Below the pieces are notes generated by a model. The model ran no database searches, had not been told where the DNA came from, and saw only the letters and a program-made list of their open reading frames with translations. Shown piece after piece: positions 22,351-33,500 of a DNA stretch of 64,000 bases; the stretch's first letter is position 1, and each line of letters begins with the position of its first letter. Source of the stretch: Linanthus parryae (lineage: Eukaryota > Streptophyta > Magnoliopsida > Ericales > Polemoniaceae); NCBI GenBank assembly GCA_023055425.1, contig JALGPY010000034.1, positions 682,001 to 746,000 of the forward strand, written 5' to 3'. The translations under genes were made by a program, and so were the position numbers.

Positions 22351-23793
22351 CTTCTCCCTGGATCTTCTTAATAAAAACGCAAAGCTATTTGGGTCTGGGT
22401 GGGTTTTCTCTGTAAGAGAATTGGGGATTGTTGATCCAACTAGGTAGGGTTTGACGAAGCCAAAAGAACCGGGTTCGGGGTGTTGCAAGTTTGTTTGCGC
22501 TTCTCCTCATAGAGAAAAAGGTAAAAAAACACTTTTACCCCCTCTAGCTTGATTGAAGAACACTTTCACCAGTTTAGAAAAAGACACTTTCACCCCTGAA
22601 CCAGCGAAAATATTGCTCAGCCATCTTTCAATGGCACTAACAGACGGTTACCGTGCTTCGGCCAACAAGGCTAAGCACCACTTTCTTATCCAAGTTAGCC
22701 TATGTAAGAAAATGCACCACTTTGAGACTTCCACACTCCTCGCAGAAGAACAAAAGAATCATTGCTTGGCTAATTTGAGAAACTCATAAAGGACACTAGG
22801 ACCTTAAGGGGCGCGCTACAAGCCCCTCATAGAGGTCCTAGTCCTTCCCCAATTCGGTGATACGCTATCGGAAATATATGTGTACCACGACCAAAGCCTT
22901 TCTTTAATCAAGTAGAAAAATAGACCTAAATCGTTAAGCCTGCAATGACGTGCATAAAGAAATAACAATGTATATGTAATCATTAATTGCTATGATTAGA
23001 GTACTAAAATTGTATTTCTTATACACATAGCTAATGTATCCGGAGCATACAACATTGATTCTATGGGTTAAAAGAGGTATCGAAGCATCTAGTTGTAATT
23101 AATAGTCAAAAATGAACTAGTACGAAATTTTACAAAATAATGAATTAAATAGAAAGCAGCAATGGAATGTGTTGATAGTCACCCTAGATAGATAATGTTG
23201 TGTGAGATCCTATTGTATGCGCCATTCTTTTACTTTCTCCTCCGGCATGATTTTCCTACGTAACAACCTCTCTTCTTCCTCCCTCCTTAGTAACCCACAT
23301 TCGACCACATCTGTAGCATAAATCTCCAAGTCGTTCGTAACGAAAGCTTACCCAAACACTATCATCGTTTTGTCCAGGCGGATTGAATCCTCTTGGGAAG
23401 GGTTTGTTCACCGGAATCACCACCCTCATTCGCAAATAGGGGTTAAATAGGATTTAATCCCGAAAATTCGTGGCTCTACTTCTTGCTCCATAACGTCCGT
23501 GGTCAATCCACCAATTTTCTCAACATTTATTTTATTACGTTTCTCCCGAGGTAACTCTCTGACCTGAACCAAGAAAGGGCAAACAGAGAAACGAGTCGAG
23601 TTAAGCCTTAAAATCCAACATTTTAGCATAAGAACCTGGTTTACGACGAGCCACATAGCTTTCTCCAGAATCCAACGGTAGTTATCTACCATTCCTAAAC
23701 AGATAATGAACAGATTAACCCCAAACGAATCAATTGAGACCTTGCCTTTGAGTTCCCAAACTCCTTCGACTATTCGTTATAGAAAGAGTCATG

Positions 23794-24077
23794 TGTTGTA
23801 GAATTTTTGAAGAAGACTTTATTAGAGATGACACATCTTTATCTATCCCTAAAAGAAACGTAGTAGTTTTCCTTTAAGAACAATTAGTTACGTAAATCAT
23901 TTTCTTTTATTATAGTTTCTTAATCAGTTAGTTCTTTTAGCTAATCCCTTATAAAGGGCATGTGTACTTCTTTTCAGAATCAGTTTAGAAGATGAAATCG
24001 TTATCTCTTTCTCTGGTTCCCTCTATCCCTTCTCGTTCTCTCTCTTGGGTATGAATTCTAATAGACTTTATACAACA
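23794..24077 (+). mobile_element. Candidate solo LTR (284 bp)
   Basis: The stretch starts TGTTGTAGAA and ends TATACAACA, with a TATA-like CTTATAAAGGG at 23,949-23,959 and a pyrimidine-rich leader after it, like a copia LTR. No 5-bp target duplication is seen (TCATG against GGAAC). The words AACTCCTTCGACTATTC flank it on both sides (23,757 and 24,118), which is unexplained. Low confidence. Confidence 0.3.
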
Positions 24078-24589
24078 GGAACTTGTGCCGAAGAAAGAGT
24101 ATCAAATTCTACGGCACAAACTCCTTCGACTATTCCTTAGATTTACTTAATTATCGCTCGTAATGCAATCAACCCACTAGCCTGGTTTGATGTAATCTCC
24201 TCGCAATATTGGCGTCATCATCCAATTCAATATTTCCCCCATACTAGTGTTGGAAACAGCGAGCAATGCACCGACCACCGGAAATTGCTAACCCAGAAAA
24301 ACCAGAGGTAATCCTATGTTTTTAACAAACACTAGATAAGAAAATAGAGAGAGTGCTCTCACTAGAAAAATCAATTACAGTATTGGATTGAGTAAGAGAC
24401 AACAGTACAAGAGTTTCAAGTTCACACGCAAGGACAAGCCTACAAAGAACATACAAACTTGCTTAAGCACAGCAAAAGATCCACACTGCACTAGACTTCT
24501 CCTGAGAAGCTTTGGTTCTGGAGACTGCAGTATGCAGCAAAAGCTGGATGCCATCATAGTAGCGACGATTCATTTGTTGGCAGAAGATC

Positions 24590-24650
24590 TCCTGCATTGC
24601 TGGAACAACTTCTATCGATAAAATCAGCAAATCCTTCCATTTGCTGAAAG
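24590..24650 (-). other. Exon-like conserved block, copy 2
   Basis: After TTCTTTCAG on the minus strand the frame reads QMEGFADFIDRSCSSNAG. It lies 2.3 kb upstream of PPR1 on the same strand. A good match lies at 40,725-40,790 and weaker ones at 48.7 and 58.7 kb. It may be an exon of an unidentified transcript in the repeating unit. Confidence 0.4.
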
Positions 24651-25108
24651 AAGAGAATATACCTAGTAAAAAAAGTAAGGTTATTCTCAAAAAGTAAATA
24701 AAATGGCATGAGCAATTATAGAACTAGCAGATATCAAGCTGAGAGAACAAAATAGGTGCACGAGTGATTTAAATGCAGAGCCTCTGATAGAGCACAATTA
24801 TGCATGTTCAGATTCGTCACCACCCGTGCCACTGTACTCTGTGGGCAAGCTTTTGACCCTTGTATGTACAAACTACAAAGTAGGTCCGGTCCTAGTCTCC
24901 TAGACCTCTCCAGGCTTAAGGCAAGTAAGATTTTGGCTGCCCAGAATTGTAGAAAACTCTTTTTCTGCTATGAAATACAAAAAAAGTACAAATTCAATGA
25001 CATTTGTGAGTTGAGACTAAATCACACTTGTGATAAAAAAAATTACTACCGCCAAATTAACATTAATACTGTGCTAAAAGTACGTTAAATATATCAAACA
25101 CTGTTATT

Positions 25109-25232
25109 TGCTATTTGGTAAAATCTTCCTTGCCTTCTCATTCACTATTCACAGTATTAAATAGTAATTACAAATACCTTAATCACACAACTAGTCCTCT
25201 ATTAAGTATAAATATACAAAATCGTCCTATTA
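25109..25232 (-). repeat. 3' LTR of copia A (124 bp)
   Basis: Identical to the LTR at 30,101. On the element strand it begins TAATAGGACG, so its first three bases also form the pol stop codon. It ends CCAAATAGCA. Confidence 0.93.
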
Positions 25233-28200
25233 CTCCCCCGCAGCCGAAACTGTAGGCCCGCCAACATTGAGACTGGAACGAAAACGCTGGAACAAAGGCC
25301 GAGGGAGACCTTTGGTGAAGATGTCGGCGTACTGATAATCAGCAGGAATGTGCAACACGCGAAGCTGACCCAAACGAACCTTCTCACGAACGAAGTGTAG
25401 ATCAATCTCAACATGTTTAGTACGCTGATGCTGAACAGGATTACCAGAGAGATAGACAGCACTCACATTGTCACAATACACCACAGTGGCCCGAGGTGGG
25501 GTGACACGAAGCTGAAGTAATAAATTCCGGACCCAGCAGAGTTCGGAGACGGCGTTAGCAACACCACGATACTCAGCCTCCGCACTCGAGCGAGAGACAG
25601 TTGCCTGACGCTTGGACGACCAACTGAGAAGATTGTCTCCGTAGAAGACACAGTAACCAGAAGTGGAGCGGCGTGTGTCAGGGCAACCAGCCCAATCGGC
25701 GTCAGTGTAGGCCGTGAGGGAAGCAGCAGCAGAGGCAGAGATCCGTAAACCATACTCAAGTGTGCCACTGAGGTAGCGTAAGATACGCTTCAGAGCATGA
25801 AAATGCGTCTCACGGGGATCATGCATGAAGAGACAGACCTACTGAACGGCATACTGAATGTCGGGTCGAGTGAACGTGAGATACTGTAGGGCACCAGCAA
25901 GACTGCGGTATAGTGTAGGATCCGCAACCGATGGGCCAGAGGCAGCTGTGAGTTTACTGCCAACCTCAACCGGGGTGGCAGTAGACTTGCATGCGGACAT
26001 AGAGGCACGGCGAAGAATGTCGGTCGCATACTGATGCTGTGACAGGAACAAGCCGGACGAATCACGGGTGACAGTAATGCCCAGAAAGTGATGCAGATGG
26101 CCCAGATCAGTCATAGCAAACTCTCCAGAGAGCTGAGAGACAATGTGATCCAAGACTATCGGAGATGACCCAGTGATAACAATATCATCCACATAGAGCA
26201 GTAGGTAGACGATGTCCGAGCCGCGACTGTAGACAAAAAGGGACTCATCACACGAGCAACCAGAGAAACCAATAGTCTGCGTGAGGACAGTGGCGAAACG
26301 CTGAAACCAAGCACGGGGAGCCTGCTTCAGACCATATAAGGATTTGCGCAACCGGCAAACAAAGTCAGGGTGGCGCATGTCGCGATAGCCAGGAGGCTGA
26401 TGCATGTAAACCGTCTCAGAGAGATCACCATGAAGAAAAGCGTTCTTGACATCCAGCTGACGGATAGGCCAAGAACGTGTGACAACAATGCTGAGAACTG
26501 TACGAATAGTAGTCGGTTTGACAACCGAACTGAAGGTCTCCTCACAATCAATCCCAACCATCTGGGACTTCCCGTTAGCTACCAACCGCGCCTTATAGCG
26601 CTGCAGACTACCATCAGAGCGAAACTTGTGGCGAAACAGCCACAGAGCTCGCAGAACATTAGCCCCTTCCGGCCGAGGAACAAGATCCCAAGTGTGGTTC
26701 GCAACCATAGCTCCAAACTCATCATCCATGGCCGCTTTCCAGTGAGGATCCGACAAGGCTAGGATGTGGGACTTTGGGAGGGGCGAGACGGGATCAGGGG
26801 TCTGGGCAGCTAAGGTAAGACGAGTGACGGGTTTAACGATACCATGTTTGGATCGGGTAGTCATTTGAGGAGAAAGAGGAGGAGGAGTGGACACTGGGCT
26901 CAGTGTGGGTGACACAGGAGGGTCAGGCAACACAGGCACATAGGGTATAGGAGGGGGACGAGATGATACAGCTCGACGCACATAGTGGTGAGGAAAAGGT
27001 TCCACAAGAGTCCTGGACGTGGGAAGCTGTGTGGGTGCCTGAGTAGTGGTGGGTGGTGATATAGGTGCCCTATAGGTGGTGGATGATGATGTGGGTGCCA
27101 CAGGGTTATGAGCACGATGAGTGAAAAGAGGAGATGGAAGACTATCATCGGGATCAGACGTCCTGTGAACAGAGGGAGACACAGATCCAGGGATGGAGAA
27201 AGGGAAGACCGTCTCATCGAAAGTGACGTGACGGGACGTGTGAACCCGACCAGTACTCAAATCAAGACACCGGTACCCACGGTGATTGAGAGGGTAGCCT
27301 AAAAACACACACCGAACAGAGCGGGGGGCAAGCTTGTGAGGTGAGGTGGCAGAGAGGTTCGGGTAGCACAGACAGCCAAACGTGCGGAGATGCTCATAGG
27401 AGGGTGAGCGATGATAGAGGGCAAGAGTGGGAATATTGTTGTTGAGGACTGTGGTGGGAAGGATGTTATGGAGGTAGACCGCAGTCAGAAGAGACTCAAC
27501 CCAGAAAGAAGCTGGAAGGGAGGCATGAGCTAACAGGGCACGACTGATGTCATTGATTCGGCGAATCATGCGTTCAGCTTTGCCATTTTGAGATGACGTC
27601 TGAGGACACGCAAATCGAAAGGCAAGCCCATGAGTAATGGCGTGAGAAAGAAAAGCGCCATTGTCAAATTCGCCACCAAGATCACATTGAAAACATTTGA
27701 TGGGTCGCTCAAACTGAGTCTGTACGAAAGTTGTGAATTGTTTAAATTTGGATAGCGCTTCGCTTTTCTGTTTAAGGGGGAAAACCCAGAGAAAATGCGT
27801 GTAGTCATCAAGTAGGAGCAGGTAGTATTTGTAGTGCGATTTTCTCAGTACCGGAGATGTCCATAAATCACTATGAATAATGTCAAATGGACTAGAAGTA
27901 GCAGAAGTAGACGGTGAAAAAGGCAAACGCACATGTTTACTAATTTGACAAGCATGACAAAGAGTTTCTGAATTATTCCTACTACAAGAAATAAAATGAC
28001 TACTACGAAGAGAGTCTAAAACTAGGCGCCCGGGATGACCAAGGCGGTTATGCCAAACAGGAGCAGGAAGAGCAGCAAAAGAGACAGCAGACGATGGTGG
28101 TGGGGCAGGCTGGAATGGATAGAGATCACCCGAACTGTTGCTCCTGTGTAAAAGAGCTCCCGAGCGAAGGTCCTTCACAGAAAAACCAAAAGGGTCAAAC

Positions 28201-29549
28201 TCAACGGAAACATTATTGTCAGTAGTGAATTGACGAACATAAACTAGGTTTTTGATAACATTTGGTGTGAGTAAGACATTTCTAAGGTGAAGGGAACGGG
28301 AGTTGGTGGTAAGGGTGTGATTGCCGGATCCTTTCACTGGAATGCTAGAGCCGTTTCCCACAAGTATGTTATGAGAAGGACAAGATGACGAGAGAGAGGA
28401 GAGTATACCTGACTGCGGAGTGAGATGAGCAGATGCACCGGAGTCGAGATACCAAGTCTGATCTGGAACGTTGAGTGTCATGCCAGAGAACTGAGACCCC
28501 AAATCAGTAGCAGTCGAGTATACAGAAGCAGCTGTGAGAGCCTGTGGTCGCGCAGCCGGTGGTGGGCCGAGCAGGCCAGCAGTGTTGGGTCTAGGAGTGC
28601 TCCAACTCGTAGTCGGGTAAGGACAAGGGGGTACTGGTCCCGTGGGGCAGGGGCACCAGACCCATGAGCCATGAGAGCCCTGAGGTGCAGCAGGGGGCGT
28701 CGGAGCAGCTGGTTGATTTCCCCCTGTACCGGATTTGCGACGTCCGTTCCTGCCATTCCTGCGCTGTCCTCCGCCATGGTTACCATTCCCGCCACTATGG
28801 TGACCGCCGGACTGAGGAGTGACCGCATTCGGTTGTCGGTTCGAAGGAGTCGAAACCAACACCTGATGTGGGCTAGGGTGAACTGGCTCCTGTCGAGCAA
28901 GAAGACGCTCGTGTAGCCGTATCATAGAAACTGCAGAGAGATACTCCGGAGTGGGACGAGTCTGCTGAATGATCATGGCAACCCCGGTGTAGGCAGAAGT
29001 GAGACCATTGGTTAGTTGGATAACTAGCCGCTGGTTCGAGACTGGAGAGCCGACATTCCCGATACGATCCGCCAAGTTCTTCAACTTGGTGCAATAGTCG
29101 TCGAGAGATGAGCAGTGTTCCATACGCAGATTAACGAACTCCAATTCCAGTTCTGCCATCCGTGATCCCTGATTGTCGTGAAAAAGATTTTCCAACTTCA
29201 GCCACGCATCTCTAGCAGTTTGACCAGGGGTGAGGATAGCAAGTACTAAATCGTCACTAATCGTTTGGTATATCCACGACAGGATTACCGAGTCAATAGA
29301 GCTCCAGAGAGGATCACTGACGGCAGGCGGTTTGTCAAGATGATCGGAAACGCCAAAAGAGTGCGTTTGGATACGAAAAAACGTAGCCCAGTGATCATAC
29401 TGGACTTTCTCATTGTCCAGGATGAAACGAACACGTTTCTCGATGTTGGTAACGAGGAACACCGGGTGAAGAGGCTCCTTGGTGGTGCCGGATGAGGCGG
29501 TGTCAGCAGGTTCCTTGGTGTTGCCGGAGGAAGCTGATTCAGTAGACAT
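25230..29549 (-). pseudogene. Copia A gag-pol with one in-frame TAG
   Basis: The polyprotein starts at the ATG at 29,549 (MSTESASSGN); the upstream open frame is leader. Gag (UBN2-like) spans about 20-260, followed by a Gly/Arg/Asn-rich basic stretch without a CCHC knuckle. The protease motif is LDSGASAH. Integrase has an HHCC finger (HNRLGHP...CHACQ) and D, D, E in HSDLW, QCDLGGEF and NGKAER. RT has NAFLHGDL and YVDD. RNase H has DADWAG and SRSSAEAEYR. A TAG at 25,839-25,841 replaces what should be the second Gln of YAVQQ, between RT and RNase H; the frame is otherwise open to the TAA at 25,230. The change is one C-to-T step. Unless suppressed, RNase H is lost, so the copy is probably non-autonomous. 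Confidence 0.92.
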
Positions 29550-30088
29550 CACGAAATAGTAGTGGGACACGGATACGAATAACCTTTGTGTAACACTAAG
29601 TAGAACCAAATACCCTTTCTGTAACACTAAGCAGAACCAAATAACAGGCCACGCAAACAAGAGAAACAAATGCCCTTTGATGAGACAGTGGACCCACCCT
29701 TTAATTGTGATGAGACAGTGGACCCACTTGGCTTCAATTTCTCACCTGCAATTGATGGTAGGCGGAAGCGGCCACACAAACACAAGAACCAGCCACACAA
29801 GACAAACAAAACCGAGCACGAGACCCGTAGATTTGGTGCGGCAAACTGAAACAGAAGGTAATCGGAACCAGAAGCAGGGGAGTCGGCAGAACCACGCGCA
29901 GAGAGCAGCAGCGAGCGTGGGCGAGCAGCGGAAGAAGATGACGAGCAGCGGAAGACGACGACGATAATGGCGGCGACGCACAGAGAAGGCCGCCGACGAT
30001 TATGGCGTCTTTCCGTCGAACGGTGAGGGAAGAGGGTGGCGTGAGGCCGGTGACTGGAAACGCGCGGAGAACTAGGGTTCCGTCAGTG

Positions 30089-30100
30089 GCTCTGATACCA
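30089..30100 (-). other. Primer binding site of copia A, tRNA-iMet type
   Basis: The minus strand reads TGGTATCAGAGC with no gap from the 5' LTR. The junction base plus TGG makes an ATG that opens a nine-codon frame ending TAG. The gag start lies about 540 bases further on. Confidence 0.92.
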
Positions 30101-30224
30101 TGCTATTTGGTAAAATCTTCCTTGCCTTCTCATTCACTATTCACAGTATTAAATAGTAATTACAAATACCTTAATCACACAACTAGTCCTCTATTAAGTA
30201 TAAATATACAAAATCGTCCTATTA
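30101..30224 (-). repeat. 5' LTR of copia A (124 bp)
   Basis: Identical to 25,109-25,232 and followed at once by the primer site. At 124 bp it is short for a copia LTR. A TATA-like TATATTTATAC lies near its start. Confidence 0.93.
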
Positions 30225-30284
30225 TTATTTACAGGGCCCTTCCTGCCCCGCATCCTAAAGCTGCTGTCCCTACTTGCCTCCCCC

Positions 30285-30579
30285 TGAAAGAACCGCTAGG
30301 GTTCTGGAGAGAAAACCAAACGAAAGAGAGAGAAAATGTATTTCACATAATGAGCAGTAACACAGGGGAGGAAGCTTATATAGCTTCCATACAAACGGTC
30401 GGATTATGATCCGTACAATCTAACGGCTGGAATTGTTTAGGGTTACATAAAAGACTAAAATACCCTTAGAGATATTGGGAAATTACAATCTGTTGAGCTG
30501 GACTTCTAGATTAGGCCCAAGGATGATAATGGGCTTCAATAGCAGGAGATGGGCTTCAATTCTTCAGGTCCATCTATTA
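30285..30579 (-). repeat. 3' LTR of copia B (295 bp)
   Basis: Identical to 35,025-35,319. In element orientation it begins TAATAGATGG, and its TAA is the pol stop codon. The purine tract AAGGGGCCG precedes it. Confidence 0.95.
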
Positions 30580-33500
30580 CGGCCCCTTAAACTGATGGGG
30601 TGAAGACACCAGCAGTTTATCACGAAACGTTTGAAATGGAGCAGCTGCGAGGGACTTGGTGAAGACATCAGCAATGTTATCTGTTCCAGAAATAAAAGAA
30701 ATAGTAAGATGTTTTAAAAGTGCCTGCTCGCGCACATAATGATAATCAATCTCGATGTGTTTAGTGCGAGCATGAAAAATGGGGTTTTGGGTTAAAGCAA
30801 TAGCAGAAATGTTATCTGTGTGAAGTAAAGGAGGAGAAGGTAAGAAAAAATGTAAATCATGTAGTAATTGACGGAACCAGGAGAGATCTGCTGCTGCTGT
30901 GGCCAAAGCCCGGTATTCAGCTTCGGTAGAGGAGCGTGAAACAGTGGGCTGTTTCTTAGCGGACCAGTGAACTGGGTTTGGGCCCAGAAACACAATTAGT
31001 CCAGTAGTGCTACGGCGGTCCGTTGGGTCACCAGCCCAATCGGAGTCCGTAAAAATATGCAAAGGGAGATGGCCCTTTTTGTAGAATAGGCCAAAACTTT
31101 TTGTTCCTTGTAAATAACGTAAAACACGTTTGGCTCCACTGAGATGAACATCAGTTGGAGCATGCATGAATTGACACAAATGGTTTACGGCAAAAGCAAT
31201 ATCTGGCCGGGTAAAAGTTAAGTATTGGAGACCCCCAAGAAGTTGACGATAAGTAGAAGCATCAGATAAAAGTTGTCCTTGATTTAAATGGTATTTAATA
31301 CCCCCAGCCAAAGGAGTAGGACTGGGCTTACAGTTAGCCATATTGAATTTGGTTAACAAATCAGTGACATATTTTTCTTGGGTTATAGAAAGCCCAGTTG
31401 TGGTGTGACTAATTTGGAGGCCCAAGAAATACGTTAATGGGCCCAAATTTGTCATCTGAAATTCTGTGTTAAGTTGCTGTAAAAGAGTGGAAATGTAAGA
31501 AGAGTCATTACCAGTCACAATAATATCATCTACGTAAAGAAGAAGCAAAGTGATTTTGTGATTTTGGTAACGAATGAAAAGAGAACTGTCAGCAAAGGAG
31601 GTAGTAAACCCAAGAGAGTGCAGAAAAGAAGTAAACCGCTCAAACCAAGCACGGGGTGCTTGTTTGAGTCCATATATGGACTTATGCAATAGACAAACAT
31701 GATTTGGAAACTTAGGGTTTGTGAACCCAGGGGGTTGCTTCATATAAACTGTTTCACGTAAAAAACCATGCAAAAACGCATTTTTCACATCTAATTGCTG
31801 GAGTGGCCAAGAAAAAGATGCTGCAAGTGCTAATATTGTGCGGACAGTGGCGTGTTTAACCACAGGACTAAAGGTTTCCTCATAATCTAGTCCTGGGGTT
31901 TGGTGAAAACCCTTAGCAACTAAACGGGCTTTAAAGCGAGAAATAGACCCATCAGGGTTATATTTGGTGCGAAAAACCCACTTGTTTCCAATAATGTTTG
32001 CATTTGGAGGTGGTGCAACCAAAGTCCATGTACGTTGCTGTAAGAGGCTGTCAAACTCAGTGGTCATAGCTTGACACCACTGAGGGTGCTTGACAGCCTC
32101 TGTGTAAGTGTGTGGATCAGAGTGTGTATCATGACAAAGAGGTGCAGAAAAACCAACAATAGAAGAAGGAGAGACATAGTAAACCAATTTCTTTTTGCTA
32201 ATCCCATATTTACTGCGGGTTTGCATGGGATGAGTGGAAGTGGTGGTGTTGGGAGGTTGGGGAATCATCACTGGGTGTGAGATCTCTGCCTGGCTAGAAC
32301 TAGGAGAGAGAGATGGTGAACTCAAACCAGGATCACACTCACCTGGTGTAGTATCTGCACCATTATCAGTGGCAGCATCTGTGGAGAGAGGTGGAGTGTG
32401 ATAACCTGGAGATGAGACACCATGGTTTCTCAACCCAGCAGACTGCTGAGATTCAGTACCCTCAGATTGGTGTAGTTCTTGGCTGGATAAGCCAGAACCT
32501 AAGGGGGAACCAGTGGGGTGCTGGTTTGGGAACAAACTTGTACCTGAAACAGAAACACTAGAATGTGAGGAAGGCATAGAAGCAAAAGGAAAAGTAAATT
32601 CATCAAAGATTACATCAAGACTAATAATAAACTTGTTAGAAGAAGCATCAAAACAAAGATACCCTTTGTATCCAGAAGCATAACCCAAAAAGATACATTG
32701 TTTAGTTTTAGGATCAAGTTTTGAAGAGTTATAATGAGTTAATCTAGGAAAACAACTGCAACCAAACACTTTTAAATTCTTGTAATCAGGTTTGGATTTA
32801 AAAAGAATTTCATAAGGAGAAAGATTAGATGTATTTTTACTGGGTAAGCGATTAATCAAGTAAGTGGCTGTGGCAATAGCATGAAACCAGAATCTTTTTG
32901 GCAAAGAAGCATTATGTAACAAGGTTACTGCAGTTTCCACAATGTGTCTGTGTTTGCGTTCTGAAATCCCATTTTGTTGTGGAGTATATGGACATGATTT
33001 TTGATGCATAATACCATTTTCACTAAGTAGTTTCTGAAATACAAATGCAGTATATTCTCCACCACCATCAGAACGCAGTATTTTAATTGAGCAATTTAAT
33101 AATTTTTCAACAAAGAGTTTAAATGTGGCAAAAACAGATGAAACTTCAGATTTAAGTTTCAAGGGAAATAACCATGTAAACCTGGAATGATCATCAATGA
33201 ATAACACATAATATTTGTAACCATCAAAAGACAGAGTAGAAACAGGTCCCCAAACATCACTGTGAAGTAGATGTAGAGGTGTTGTAGCACGAGTATCAGA
33301 AAGTGTATAAGGCAATCTAGACATTTTACCAGCAAGACAAGAGGCACATATTGTTCCAATATTGTTATCAGATAATTTAGAAGTAGACACACAATTAACA
33401 CATTTTGACGAAACAGAAGAAGAGGGGTGTCCAAGTCTGGAGTGCCAAAGTTCAGATTTGACTCGTTGACCCAGAAAAGCTTGAGGGTTGGACGAAGCAG

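Larger units (their letters stand above)
22351..25103. other. Upstream region of PPR1: promoter and duplicated spacer
   Basis: 22,500-22,775 is related to 45,170-45,404 upstream of PPR3, with repeated ACTTTCACC words and GCGAAAATATTGCTCA. 22,823-22,990 is related to 47,238-47,400. 24,390-24,560 is related to 49,610-49,750. I see no complete gene. The open frame at 23,426-23,692 (88 codons, minus) is unrecognised. The exon-like block and a candidate solo LTR are listed separately. Confidence 0.55.
25109..30224 (-). mobile_element. Ty1/copia retrotransposon A, identical 124-bp LTRs
   Basis: The element reads right to left. The LTRs at 25,109-25,232 and 30,101-30,224 are identical in all 124 bases. 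Target duplications TTATT lie at 25,104-25,108 and 30,225-30,229. The primer site TGGTATCAGAGC (tRNA-iMet) touches the 5' LTR. The purine tract GCGGGGGAG (25,233-25,241) touches the 3' LTR. LTR ends are TA...CA in element orientation. The paralogous spacer at 50,133 carries the uninterrupted site. The insertion is recent. One nonsense codon in pol is the only visible lesion. Confidence 0.95.

Noticed and set aside
22351..22488. Longer N-terminus for PPR1 (and similar extensions for PPR3, PPR5 and the Athila second ORF)
   Set aside because: These extensions begin with TTG. Plant nuclear genes start at ATG, and the downstream ATGs align between paralogues.
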